Shown: positions 53,732-62,988 of the stretch, piece after piece | Numbering within the stretch: the stretch's first letter is position 1 | Layout of the letters: each line of letters starts with the position of its first letter | NCBI GenBank assembly: GCA_963708865.1 | Contig: CAVPUC010000008.1 | Coordinates: forward strand, 620,001-684,000 | Origin: DAIDKA01 sp963708865 | GTDB lineage: Bacteria > Pseudomonadota > Gammaproteobacteria > Steroidobacterales > Steroidobacteraceae | Direction: 5' to 3' | Length of the DNA stretch: 64,000 bases | The notes under the pieces: generated by a model | The model's input: only the letters and a program-made list of their open reading frames with translations | Database searches by the model: none | What the model was told of the DNA's origin: nothing | Position numbers and translations under genes: made by a program

Positions 53732-54761
53732 ATGAAGCCTCTACAAAACTCGCTGCGCCCGCTGATCCGTCGGGAATATGTCTGCCTCGGCACCGCCCTT
53801 GCGCTGTTGGCATTCGGGGGTTACCGCGCGGCCGTCGCGGCGGGTGAGCAGGCCGATACGGCGCAATCGGAGGCACCACAGGAAATCGAGGTGACGGGCG
53901 AGCATCCGGGCCCGCGCCTGTGGCGGGTGTCCAAAGGCGACCATGTCCTGTGGCTGCTCGGAACGTTGGATCCGTTGCCGCGCAAGATGGTCTGGAAGTC
54001 ACGGGAGGTGGAGTCGGTGCTGGGCGAGGTCCAGGCGGTGATTCCGACCAACCCTTCGGTCAACGTCCACGCCAATCCCTTTACCTGGGTGCGCCTGTAT
54101 TTCCAGTGGCGCGGCGTTCAGGTCCTGGATGGTAAGGCGCGCCTGCAGGACGTTCCTGCCGCCCGGTCTGTACGGGCGGGTGGCAACTCTGGTGGGGCGA
54201 TACGACGCCGGGGATCATCGGATCGAGCGGCTCAAACCCATTTTCGCGGCGCTGCGCCTGTATCGGCAGGCCCTCGATTTCGCGCATCTGGCCCCGGGCA
54301 ATGAGGCACAGGATGAGGTCGTCAAAATGGCGCGCAAGCGCAACGTGCCACTGCGCCAATCCAAACTGGATATTGACCAGCCGCGCGATCTGGTCGCGCA
54401 ACTCGGGCAGATCCCAAAGGATGCCCAGGTGAGGTGTCTTGAGGCGGTGGTCGAACGCCTGGAGACCGGCATGGAGCCGATGAAGCAAGAGGCCGCGGCC
54501 TGGGCGCGCGGCGACGTTGCCGCCTTGCGCCAGCTCATGGTGCCCAAGACCCTGGATGTCTGTACCGCGGTCGTGTCGTCCTCCTCCTCCCGAACCAAAC
54601 AGCTGATCGACGATTCGAACATGGGCTGGGAGCACGAAGTAGACCTGGCGCTGGCGAACAATCGCTCGACGCTTGCCCTCAAACCCATCCACGAACTCAT
54701 CGCCCCTCACGGGGGACTCGCCGCGCTCAAAGCGAAGGGCTACGTGGTAGAGGGACCCTGA
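53732..54761 (+). pseudogene. TraB/GumN-family secreted protein, frameshifted near 54153
   Basis: The repaired product has about 342 residues. From ATG 53732 (AGGAAAT upstream) a signal/anchor segment ends near AAVAAG. PRLWRVSKGDHVLWLLGTLDPLP, the TraB/GumN opening, follows, then WKSREVESVLGEVQAVIP. At KARLQDV the frame breaks. PPGLYGRVATLVGR, LYRQALDFAHL, LETGMEPMKQEAAAWARGDVAALRQL and the end GGLAALKAKGYVVE are in the next frame. Dropping one T of TT at 54153-54154 rejoins RLQDVLPPGLY. The family is thought to be metalloprotease-like, but its role is unproven. Confidence 0.85.
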
Positions 54762-55138
54762 GCTCGCCCGCCATCCGTTCAGGCCATAGTTGTGGGGGTT
54801 GCATCCGTCGGTGGATACGAGCCTTGCGGCTCCTTGGTGAGCGTCAGCTGTCGCGCTGGTAGCGCCTGGCAGCGCGGCGACGGCGACTCCGGCCACGGCC
54901 AGCATGGTGGGATAGGGAATCCGCAGTCTGCGGAACACCTGCAGCATCAGCACGGCCAGCAACAGTAGCGTTAGAATGCTTTGAAACAATGCCACACGTG
55001 CTCTGCCGCAGGGACAGTACCTGAAGGAAGTCCAGGCATTCAAATTTCGAGTTGACGCTACCTTGCGTTCAAGGGGCTTGCGCAAGCGCCGCCCACAGCC
55101 CGACACTACCGGGCGGCAAAGATAACAAGGGGGGCGGC
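54762..55138. other. 377-base gap with no intact gene
   Basis: Between the TraB/GumN stop and the next gene I see only the antiporter remnant at 54861-54995 on the minus strand. The flanks (54762-54860 and 54996-55138) show no start with a ribosome site, no hairpin with a T-run and no repeats. The right end holds AAGGGGGG before the ATG at 55139. Confidence 0.6.
54861..54995 (-). pseudogene. Remnant of a CPA1-type Na+/H+ antiporter N-terminus
   Basis: From GTG 54995 the minus strand reads VALFQSILTLLLLAVLMLQV then FRRLRIPYPTMLAVAGVAVA and ALPGA. This is the classic first helix of cation:proton antiporters (hydrophobic helix, RRL.IPYP, second hydrophobic run, LPG). After about 45 residues the similarity stops and the frame runs into low-quality sequence. 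The rest of the roughly 500-residue transporter is absent. I read this as the leftover of a deleted gene. The fragment could be longer with indels. Confidence 0.55.
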
Positions 55139-55525
55139 ATGAACAAGCAGCTGTTCACCGAATACATCGCAAGCTTCAACCGCGATGATTTCGATGGATT
55201 CAGCAAGTACTACGCGGACGATGTGGTGCTGCAGCTGGGCACCCGCAAGACGCTGCATGGCCGCCAGGCCATCATCGATTTCTACCGCGAGGTCAAATCC
55301 AGGATCCGGGAAACCCTGGTCATCCGCGCGGTCGTCGCGGACGAGGGCGGGTTGGCTGCGGAGGTGGCGACGGAGTTTTATGCCCTCGAGGACTGGCCGG
55401 ACTTCATTGCCGGGCCTATCCGCAAGGGTGAGAGCATCCATATCGTAAGCTGGGTGTTCTATACCATCGTGGACGGTCGCTTCCAGAACATCCGCTCCAC
55501 GCGCCTGTCGATCGGGACGCCATGA
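55139..55525 (+). CDS. SnoaL-like / NTF2-fold protein
   Basis: The 128-residue product starts MNKQLFTEYIASFNRDDFDGF, with YYADDVVLQLGTRKTLHGRQAIIDFYREV, a typical SnoaL-like core, and ends FYTIVDGRFQNIRSTRLS. Such proteins are ketosteroid isomerase- or cyclase-like, or just ligand binding. ATG 55139 follows AAGGGGGG. It overlaps the GMC oxidoreductase by four bases (ATGA), so the two are likely a functional pair. Confidence 0.82.
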   Translation: MNKQLFTEYIASFNRDDFDGFSKYYADDVVLQLGTRKTLHGRQAIIDFYREVKSRIRETLVIRAVVADEGGLAAEVATEFYALEDWPDFIAGPIRKGESIHIVSWVFYTIVDGRFQNIRSTRLSIGTP

Positions 55526-57163
55526 CGAATTCCGCGCAGCGCTACGACTACATCATCGTCGGCGGCGGCTCGGCGGGTTGTGTGCTGGCGGCGCGTCTGA
55601 GTGCGCAGGCCGACCGGCGCGTGCTGCTGCTCGAGGCCGGCGGACCGGATGAGCATTTTCTGCTGCGCATGCCGCTCGGGTTTCTGCGCGCACTGTTCCG
55701 CCCGGAATTCTCCTGGGGATACTTCAGCGAACCCGAACCGCACCTGGACGGCCGGCGCCTGTGGCTGCCACGCGGCAAGGTGCTCGGCGGTTCGGGTTCG
55801 ATCAATGGCATGTTCTACATGCGCGGCCACTCCCGCGATTTCGACACCTGGCGCAGCCTCGGCTGCGAGGGCTGGGGCTACCGTGAGGTGCTGCCGTACT
55901 TCCGGCGCATCGAGACCAGCTGGCGCGGCGCCGGACCCTATCATGGCGACAGCGGCCCGATGCCGGTCAGGCCCATCAATACCGCGAAACTGCTGCACGA
56001 GCCGCTGATGCGGACCGCAGCCGCAGCCGGGTTCAATGTCACCGAGGATCTGCACGCCGGCAGTGGAGGAGGGATTCGCCCGGGGCGAAGTCAACATCGA
56101 TCGCCACGGCCGCCGCGCCAGCACCTCGCGGGCCTATCTGCATCCGGCGCTGGGTCGGGAGAATCTCACCGTTGAACTGCATGCGCTCACTACCCGGGTC
56201 CTCTTTGACCAGAACCGCGCGATCGGCGTCGAGTACCTGCAGAACGGTCAGCTGCGCCGGGCCAGTGCCGAGCGCGAAGTCATACTGAGCGGCGGAACCT
56301 ATAATTCCCCGCAGCTGCTGATGCTCTCCGGGGTCGGACCGGCCGATGAGTTGCGCCAGCACGGCATCAAACCGCTGCTCGATCTTCGCGGTGTGGGCGC
56401 AAATCTTGCCGAACATCCGCACGTCCCGGTGGAATTTGCGGTGCGCCGGCCGGTGACGTTTCTCAACGAGCTGCGGTTTGATCGCGTCGCCGCCGCGGTG
56501 GTGCAGTGGGCGATGTTCGGCACCGGCGCGCTGGCCAGCCAGATCAACAGCTGCAATGTCGTGATCCGCACCCGTGCGGATCTGGCGCAGCCGGACGTGC
56601 AGCTCATGTGCAATCCCGTGCGCATGGATGCGAAGATCTGGTTTCCGCTGGTGTCGAGCCGCCAGGACGATCGCATCACGGCCGGTGTCGTGGTGCTGCA
56701 CGAGAAGAGCCGCGGGCGCGTGGCCCTGGGCTCCGCCAATGCCACCGACCCGCCCCGGATCTTTCTCAACCTGTTTGCGCATCCAGACGATCTGGAGACG
56801 GCGAAGCGCGGCATCGAGGCCGCACGGCATATCTACGCCACTGCGCCGCAGGCGGATCTGGTCGCACAGGAAACAAGCCCGGGCGCTGCGCTGAAGACCG
56901 ATGCCGACCTCAATGCCTACATCCGCGCGACGGCGAGCGTCACCCAGCACCCGGTAGGGACCTGCGCCATGGGAATCGGTGCCGATGCCGTGGTGTGCCC
57001 GCAGCTGCGGGTGCATGGTCTCGCCGGGCTGCGGGTGGTTGATGCGTCGATCATGCCGACCATCGTCGGCGCGAACACCAACGCGGCCGTGATCATGATC
57101 GCCGAGAAGGCTTCCGACATGATCCTCGGGAATGCGCCGCTGCCTGCGGCGCCGGTGGGCTGA
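55522..57163 (+). pseudogene. GMC-family FAD-dependent oxidoreductase, frameshifted near 56065
   Basis: The repaired product has about 546 residues. It opens YDYIIVGGGSAGCVLAARLS and LLLEAGG, with LPRGKVLGGSGSINGMFYMRG (GMC signature 1). At EDLHAGS the frame breaks. EEGFARGEVNIDRHGRRAST, ILSGGTYNSPQLLMLSGVGP (signature 2) and the catalytic His in VTQHPVGTCAMG, plus VVDASIMPTIVGANTNAAVIMI, are in the next frame. Removing one G of GG at 56065-56066 joins HAGSEEGF. GMC members oxidise choline, alcohols or sugars; this is the choline dehydrogenase-like branch. The substrate is unknown. Confidence 0.87.
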
Positions 57164-57165
57164 CC

Positions 57166-57672
57166 ATGCGGCTGTACCTGGTACGTCATGCGATCGCCGC
57201 GGAGCGGGACTTTAAGCGCTGGCCCGATGACCGCCAGCGCCCGCTCACCCGGGCGGGCGCGCGCCGCTTCAAGCACACGGCGGGGGCGCTGGTGGCTTTG
57301 ATGAAGTCCGGCGGTGCGGTGGACCGGCTGATCTGCAGCCCGCTGGTGCGGGCGCACGATACTGCTTCGATCCTGCATCGTGCGGGTCTGCCGGAACCGA
57401 TCGATGAGTCGGTACTGGCGCCGGGTCGCACGGCGGCGCGCGTCCTGGCGGTGCTGCGCGCCCATGCTGTTGAGTCCATCGTGATGGTCGGACACGAACC
57501 GGATCTGGGGCGCCTGCTCACCGTGTGTATCGCCGGGCCTGATGCGAAACCGGCGTTGCGCTTCAGGAAGGGCGGGGCGGCCTGCCTGTGCTTTACAGGC
57601 GAACCGCGCGTGGGCGAGGCAGCCCTGGAATGGCTATTACCGCCAAAGGCGCTGCGCGCCCTGCAACGTTAG
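57166..57672 (+). CDS. sixA: Phosphohistidine phosphatase SixA
   Basis: The 168-residue histidine-phosphatase protein has the nucleophile motif MRLYLVRHAIAAERDF, LICSPLVRAHDTASIL, SVLAPGRTAARVL and the second His in IVMVGHEPDLGRLL. It contains LRFRKGGAACLCF, typical of SixA. E. coli SixA dephosphorylates histidine-phosphotransfer proteins (NPr, ArcB Hpt). An Hpt-bearing hybrid kinase is in this window, but no direct link is shown. It starts two bases after the GMC stop. Confidence 0.9.
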   Translation: MRLYLVRHAIAAERDFKRWPDDRQRPLTRAGARRFKHTAGALVALMKSGGAVDRLICSPLVRAHDTASILHRAGLPEPIDESVLAPGRTAARVLAVLRAHAVESIVMVGHEPDLGRLLTVCIAGPDAKPALRFRKGGAACLCFTGEPRVGEAALEWLLPPKALRALQR

Positions 57673-57694
57673 CGCCCGGCGCTTGCGCCGGAAC

Positions 57695-57970
57695 TCACTC
57701 TGCCACGGGCCTGAGGCCGCCAACCGCGCGCAGCTCGCCCGCGAGTTCCACGATAACGTCGGCGGGAATGCCGGCGCGTCGGGCGGCTTCCCTGATGGCG
57801 TTGCCGTTCTCTGCCTCATATAGACAGAACGTCTTGCGTTTGTCCGCGGACAAGAATGAGTGCAGCCACCTGACGCCGACTGCGGCGTTGATCTCGCCGA
57901 TGGTCTTTACCTCTTCCGGGTTGGGATTCAAAGCCTCGGCGAAGTTTCTCTCGATCATGAATACCGGCAT
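57695..57970 (-). CDS. DUF4242-type small protein, 17 bases downstream of the TIR-STAND gene
   Basis: The 91-residue product is MPVFMIERNFAEALNPNPEE, then VGVRWLHSFLSADKRKTFCLYEAENG and IREAARRAGIPADVIVELAG, the DUF4242 core (a ferredoxin-like fold; nickel-responsive relatives exist). A Cys lies in the central strand. There is no signal peptide. Its position, 17 bases after the TIR-STAND-TPR stop on the same strand, suggests co-transcription. Function is unknown; small DUF4242 proteins often sit beside unrelated genes, so the link is tentative. Confidence 0.75.
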   Translation of the reverse strand: MPVFMIERNFAEALNPNPEEVKTIGEINAAVGVRWLHSFLSADKRKTFCLYEAENGNAIREAARRAGIPADVIVELAGELRAVGGLRPVAE

Positions 57971-57987
57971 GATGATCTCCAGCTACG

Positions 57988-60900
57988 TTAATGGACAGCG
58001 GTGTCGGGTCGGGCGCCAAGACCCGCGGCGGGCTGCGACGAAGTTTCTAGGTCTGCCCGGCCTTCATTTATCACGGTCTCGATATCTAGAACCAGGCGCG
58101 TCATACCCAGCTGACGCGCGAGTCGCTCGGCTTCACGCAGCCGCTCATGGCCCAAGACCCGGTCGGCCTGCGAGGGACGTGCGAGGAGAAAGGCGCCGCA
58201 GCGAAACAGCGTGCGGGCAACGGCGGGCCAGGCGCGCATGGTGCGATTCTTTTCCAAGGCGTGATCGAAATGCCCACGCGCTGCGTCCGGGTCATTCGCG
58301 GTGCTGGCCAGCATAGCCAGGTAAAGTTCGACGGCGCCAAAGCACACGGCCGTCGGATGATTGGCCGTTTGTCCCCGGTAGGGAAGCAATAGCGGATACA
58401 GGGATCGCGCGCGATCCAGATCTCCCAGGGCACAGCAGGTCTGCGCACAAAACACCAGGAAGGTCATGTACATGTCGTCCCGGCTGATCGCGCAGCAGTC
58501 GTTTTCGACCAGCCGTTCAAATATTCCGTGCGCCTCGGACAGCAAGCCGATTTCGGCGCACATGAACATCAGACCGGGCTCCCACATGCGCTTGGTGGCG
58601 CTGTTGGCGATCTCCTTGATCTGTGGCGCCATCGCGTGCAATCGGCCCAGTTCACGGTTCAGCGCAAACATCTGGGCGCCATAAACACCGTCGGCATCAT
58701 CGCGCCGGGTCTTGGTACCGATCTCGAGCAGTCCTTCGATACGCTCCTCGAGTCCGGCCCATTCCCCGCGCAGCAGCGCCAACGTTACGAGATGCGCACC
58801 CAGTTGATACTGATGGATGCCGATGGTTGCGGCAGTGAGTTCACCGTATTCGCAAAGCAGCGGCTCCAGATCGTCGATTCGTCCGGATTCAAAAAAATTG
58901 AGCACCTGCCAATGATAGGCGTCGGCAAGCAGATCCTCTTTTGCGGTCAAGCGCGCAACCGCGATATATTCGCACCCCAACGACAGACGGCGCTGCAGAT
59001 TCTCGGGGTGACCGCGAAAGCAGATCGCCGCCAGTTCGTAACAGGCGCAGCGTGCGGTGGCGTCGCAGACACGGTCGGCCATGGCCAGGGCTGCATCGAC
59101 CAGTTCCTCGAGCCGGCGCTTGTCCAGTGAAGTGCGCTGGGCAAATGCCAATGTCGACAGCGCCTTGGCGCGCGAGGGCGAATCGACGGCCGGCAGCACT
59201 TCCAGCACCCGCTCGAGCAGCGGGACGAAGTGCTGATGCGGCCAATGCCGGGAAGAAGACGTGACCAGCATCACCAGGTCGACGAGCAGCTCGGCACTTC
59301 CCAGTACCCGCGTCCGATTGACGGCTTCGAGCAGCACGTCAACGGATTGCGGTATCTGTCCCATCTGCTTCAGCGCCGAGGCTTTCAGGATATACGCGCG
59401 TGCCAGGCGCGGATCCTGCCTCAAGCCGGCGTTCTCAAGCGTTTTGATGGTCCGATCGTAATGCAGGATCGCCTCTTCAAAGGCGTACATCCGGGCGGCG
59501 CTGTCGGCGGCCAGCAATGCGTAACTGACGGCTTCCTGCGTGTGGCCAAGGGTGACTGATTCGTAGTAGTGATGGGCAATCCGGGTGAGTACGGGTTGCA
59601 GGTACGCCGAATGGATGGCGACCAGCGCAGCCGCGGCGCGTGCATGCAGTCGCACCCGCTCGGCGGCCGCCAAATCCTCGTAGATTGTCTCGCGGATCAA
59701 TGCGTGGGTGAACCGGTAACCGCCTGGTACCTCGGTGATTGAGGCCACGACCGCTGCCTGTAACGCAGGTTCCAGTTCCACCAGGACGCTTTGCACATCC
59801 ACGTCCATGATCGCCGCGATCTCAGTGGCCGTGAACAGCCGCCCCAGTATCGCCGCGACACACAGAGTTGCGTTGCAGCCGTCGGATAGACGCAGCAGCC
59901 GGCGACCGATGGTTTCGTGCACGCCGGCTGGAATCTTCGCGGGCAGCGCTGCAAGAGTCGTTCCGTCGCCCTCATCAATCAAGACCCGGATCAGCTCGGT
60001 GGCAAACAGCGGATTGCCATCGGTCTGTTGATGGATTGCCTTGACCAGTGGGCCGGACAGCCGCGTGCTGCACAGTTGCTGCGCCATCGTGCCGATGGCC
60101 GAGAGCGACAGTCGCGAAAGATGAATGCGTTCTACGTCAGCGCCGCGTTTCAGACCACCGAGGGTGCGCATCAGCGGGGTCTTGGCCGAGGCATGGGTGT
60201 CGCGATACGTCCCGAGGATGAGCAGGCGGCCGCGCGGCAGATGTTCGCTCAGAAATTCCAGCAGGGCGAGCGATGGCGCGTCCGCCCAGTGCAGATCCTC
60301 GAGCGCAAGGATCACGGGTGCGCGTTGCGCAGCACGCTGAAAAAACTGGCGTATGGCATCAAAGGCGCGAAATCTTGCCGGGGAGGCATCTTCAATCGCG
60401 CTGGGCACGTCGCTCGCCTGTTGCGCGGGCTCAAGCAGCTCGGGAATGAGCGTGGCGATATCTTTGGTCGTTGCCCCCATGCTGAGGCGCACTTCCTCGA
60501 GCGAGTAGGTGTCGATGTATGCCCGCAGAATCTGCACCCAGGGCCAGTACGGCGGCGCGCCGGCTTCCTCGTGACACCGTCCCCACAGGACCAGGGCGCC
60601 CTTGTCTTCGGCGATGTCAGCGAGAGCCTCGATACAACGCGTCTTGCCGATACCCGGCTCGCCCGAAATCAATACCAGCTGACGCCGACCAGCGAGCATG
60701 CGGTTGAAAGCGGCGTTGAGAGCCTCAAGCTCGCGCTCGCGGCCGATGATGGTGCGGTGATTGTTTGGCGGCGATCGCGACTCAGGGATTACCGGGTCCA
60801 TGCGCGCTGCTACCGGCGGTGTGTCGGATTTAGGGCTGTCGTTGGGCGCCGCTGGCGATACAGTCGCCGAGGATCCTTGGCGTTTCAGTTCACCGGGGGA

Positions 60901-61362
60901 CAACAGCTGCGATAGGCGTGCGACAAATGCGGTGGTCGCCTCTCCTCCCGACAGGCGCGTCCAGTGTGCCTCGCGGAATCGCTCCGGAACCCGCGCTTCA
61001 GCATCGACCGTCGCATCGACCACGACGGGCACGAGGAACGGTTTGTCCCCCGCCATCTGATGTGAGCGATCGACGGCGAGTTTCCATTCGAGCCGAAAGT
61101 AACCCTCGGCGCGCGTGCGGGTGTTGGCCGAAATGATCGGCACGAACAACGCACAGGACTTGATCTGCTGGCGGATGGCGGCGTCCCACAGGTCCCCGCC
61201 GCGCAGCTCGTTCTGATCCAACCAGACTTCGATCCCCGCCGCGCGCAATGCAGCGCATAAACGCCGCGCGCAGTCGGTATCTTCGGATGCGTAGCTGAGA
61301 AATACGGCTTGGCGGCCGCCTTGCGGAGCGGCGCTGCCACCAAGTCCCGATGGGTTGTCCAC
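57988..61362 (-). CDS. TIR-STAND NTPase-TPR protein
   Basis: The 1124-residue product has no signal or membrane helix. An N-terminal TIR domain (about 17-155) has AVFLSYASEDTDCARRL, VWLDQNELRGGDLWD and FRLEWKLAVD, with Glu92 at the place of the NADase catalytic Glu. A STAND/AAA_16 NTPase follows with Walker A GEPGIGKT (234-241) and Walker B LEDLHWAD (354-361), plus the FRAFDAIRQFF and EAGAPPYWPW elements of the cyclase/LuxR-associated class. The last 550 residues are TPR-like helical repeats. No cyclase and no C-terminal HTH are present, so TIR is the likely effector. GTG 61362 is the start. Confidence 0.9.
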   Translation of the reverse strand: MDNPSGLGGSAAPQGGRQAVFLSYASEDTDCARRLCAALRAAGIEVWLDQNELRGGDLWDAAIRQQIKSCALFVPIISANTRTRAEGYFRLEWKLAVDRSHQMAGDKPFLVPVVVDATVDAEARVPERFREAHWTRLSGGEATTAFVARLSQLLSPGELKRQGSSATVSPAAPNDSPKSDTPPVAARMDPVIPESRSPPNNHRTIIGRERELEALNAAFNRMLAGRRQLVLISGEPGIGKTRCIEALADIAEDKGALVLWGRCHEEAGAPPYWPWVQILRAYIDTYSLEEVRLSMGATTKDIATLIPELLEPAQQASDVPSAIEDASPARFRAFDAIRQFFQRAAQRAPVILALEDLHWADAPSLALLEFLSEHLPRGRLLILGTYRDTHASAKTPLMRTLGGLKRGADVERIHLSRLSLSAIGTMAQQLCSTRLSGPLVKAIHQQTDGNPLFATELIRVLIDEGDGTTLAALPAKIPAGVHETIGRRLLRLSDGCNATLCVAAILGRLFTATEIAAIMDVDVQSVLVELEPALQAAVVASITEVPGGYRFTHALIRETIYEDLAAAERVRLHARAAAALVAIHSAYLQPVLTRIAHHYYESVTLGHTQEAVSYALLAADSAARMYAFEEAILHYDRTIKTLENAGLRQDPRLARAYILKASALKQMGQIPQSVDVLLEAVNRTRVLGSAELLVDLVMLVTSSSRHWPHQHFVPLLERVLEVLPAVDSPSRAKALSTLAFAQRTSLDKRRLEELVDAALAMADRVCDATARCACYELAAICFRGHPENLQRRLSLGCEYIAVARLTAKEDLLADAYHWQVLNFFESGRIDDLEPLLCEYGELTAATIGIHQYQLGAHLVTLALLRGEWAGLEERIEGLLEIGTKTRRDDADGVYGAQMFALNRELGRLHAMAPQIKEIANSATKRMWEPGLMFMCAEIGLLSEAHGIFERLVENDCCAISRDDMYMTFLVFCAQTCCALGDLDRARSLYPLLLPYRGQTANHPTAVCFGAVELYLAMLASTANDPDAARGHFDHALEKNRTMRAWPAVARTLFRCGAFLLARPSQADRVLGHERLREAERLARQLGMTRLVLDIETVINEGRADLETSSQPAAGLGARPDTAVH

Positions 61363-61458
61363 GCCTTGGGTTCAGATCCTGGTCTTTGGATCACCAGAAT
61401 GGCCGAGCGGACACTGCTACGCAAACGGAGTGCGCCCTCAACCACCCCTTAAAGGCCG

Positions 61459-62781
61459 CTATTGCAGTGCAACAATGCGTCCCGTGAGGTCGTAGTCGTC
61501 AGCCCTGGTCACCCGTACCTGCGCAAACTCGCCCACCTTTAGTTTGGAGCCGTTGGCAATGCGCACCACGCCATCAATTTCCGGCGCCTCCGCGGCGCTG
61601 CGCGCGATCGCGGTCTTGCCATCGATACCGTCCACCAGCACCTGAATGGTCGTACCGACCCGGCGGCGGAGTCGCTGCGCGCTGATGGCCTGCGCGTGTT
61701 CCATGAAACGCTCGTAGCGTTCCTGCTGTACCGGCGGCGGCACATGCGCGCCCAGCGCATTGGCGGTGGCGCCCGCGACCGGGGAATATTTGAAACAGCC
61801 GACGCGGTCCAGCTGCGCCTCGCTCAGCCATGCCAGAAGTTCGCAGAACTCGGCCTCGGTCTCACCGGGGAAACCGACGATGAACGTGCTGCGCAGCGTG
61901 AGGTCAGGGCACTCGCGCCGCCACGCGCCAATACGCTCAAGGGTGTCGACCGCGTGTGCGGGGCGCTTCATGCGCTTGAGAACGGCGGGGCTGCCGTGCT
62001 GGAAAGGAATGTCCAGATAGGGGAGCACCTTGCGCTCATTCATCAGGGCAATCACTTCATCGACGTGCGGATACGGATAGACATAGTGCAAGCGCACCCA
62101 GGCGCCGAGTGAACCGAGGCCGCGCGCCAGATCAATGAACCGGGTCTCATAGGCCGTGTCGCGCCAGTTCGCGGCGCGGTACCTGATGTCGACACCATAG
62201 GCGCTGGTGTCCTGCGAGATCACCAGGAGTTCACGCACGCCGGCATGCACCAGTCGTTCCGCCTCACGCAGCACTTCATCGATGGGACGGCTGACGAGCC
62301 GGCCGCGCAGGTCCGGAATGATGCAGAAACTGCACTTGTTGTTGCAGCCCTCGGAGATCTTGAGGTACGCATAGTGTCGCGGCGTAAGCCGCACGCCGTG
62401 GGCCGGCACCAGATCCACAAACGGGTCGTGCCGTGGCGGCAGATGCTCGTGAACCGCAGCCATCACATCCTCATAGGCATGCGGGCCGGTCACTTTGAGG
62501 ACACTCGGGTGGCGTTCGAGAATGCGCTCCGGGCGGGCGCCCAGACACCCGGTGACGATCACGCGGCCGTTCTGCTCCAGCGCCTCGCCGATGGCTTCCA
62601 AAGATTCGTCTACGGCTGCATCGATGAAGCCACAGGTGTTGACCACCACCACGTCCGCCTGATCGTAGCTCGGTGCCACCTCATAGCCCTCGGAGCGCAG
62701 CGCGGTGAGGATGCGCTCGGAATCAACCAGCGCCTTGGGGCAGCCGAGGCTGACAAAGCCGACTTTCGGAATACGGGGCAT
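61459..62781 (-). CDS. rimO: Ribosomal protein S12 methylthiotransferase RimO
   Basis: The 440-residue radical-SAM enzyme methylthiolates Asp88 of ribosomal protein S12. It starts KVGFVSLGCPKALVDSERIL (first cluster Cys), has TCGFIDAAVDESLEAIGEAL and TGCLGARPERI, the radical-SAM motif ISEGCNNKCSFCIIPDLRG, QDTSAYGVDI and LPYLDIPFQHGSPAVLKRMKRP, and ends in a TRAM domain. It is preceded by a small ORF at 62815 and is separated from the TIR gene by 96 bases. Confidence 0.96.
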   Translation of the reverse strand: MPRIPKVGFVSLGCPKALVDSERILTALRSEGYEVAPSYDQADVVVVNTCGFIDAAVDESLEAIGEALEQNGRVIVTGCLGARPERILERHPSVLKVTGPHAYEDVMAAVHEHLPPRHDPFVDLVPAHGVRLTPRHYAYLKISEGCNNKCSFCIIPDLRGRLVSRPIDEVLREAERLVHAGVRELLVISQDTSAYGVDIRYRAANWRDTAYETRFIDLARGLGSLGAWVRLHYVYPYPHVDEVIALMNERKVLPYLDIPFQHGSPAVLKRMKRPAHAVDTLERIGAWRRECPDLTLRSTFIVGFPGETEAEFCELLAWLSEAQLDRVGCFKYSPVAGATANALGAHVPPPVQQERYERFMEHAQAISAQRLRRRVGTTIQVLVDGIDGKTAIARSAAEAPEIDGVVRIANGSKLKVGEFAQVRVTRADDYDLTGRIVALQ

Positions 62782-62814
62782 GGGCAGGATCAGACCGTGA
62801 CGGGGGTGCGGATT

Positions 62815-62988
62815 CTACGGTATTCCGCTGCCGAGACTACTGTCCTGATCGCTGCCATCGCCGGAACGCCGCACATTATGCAGCACCACGAACAGAGCCA
62901 GGACGACCAGGGGCATGACCACCCAGGGCCAGACGGCATTGCGTCGCAGGGGGTTTGGCCCCAAGCCGGAGACTCGCTCGGTTATCAT
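62815..62988 (-). CDS. Possible small single-helix membrane protein upstream of rimO
   Basis: A 57-codon frame gives MITERVSGLGPNPLRRNAVW, then a helix PWVVMPLVVLALFVVLHNVR and a polar tail. The frame is open far beyond 62988, and no ribosome site is visible before ATG 62988. It ends 33 bases before rimO on the same strand. The hydrophobic helix with a basic flank makes a real small membrane protein plausible, but coding status is weak. Confidence 0.35.
   Translation of the reverse strand: MITERVSGLGPNPLRRNAVWPWVVMPLVVLALFVVLHNVRRSGDGSDQDSSLGSGIP

Noticed and set aside
54081..55106. A 341-codon frame on the minus strand
   Set aside because: Mostly antisense to the TraB/GumN gene. Only the segment 54861-54995 shows real similarity (antiporter), and that is listed separately as a remnant.
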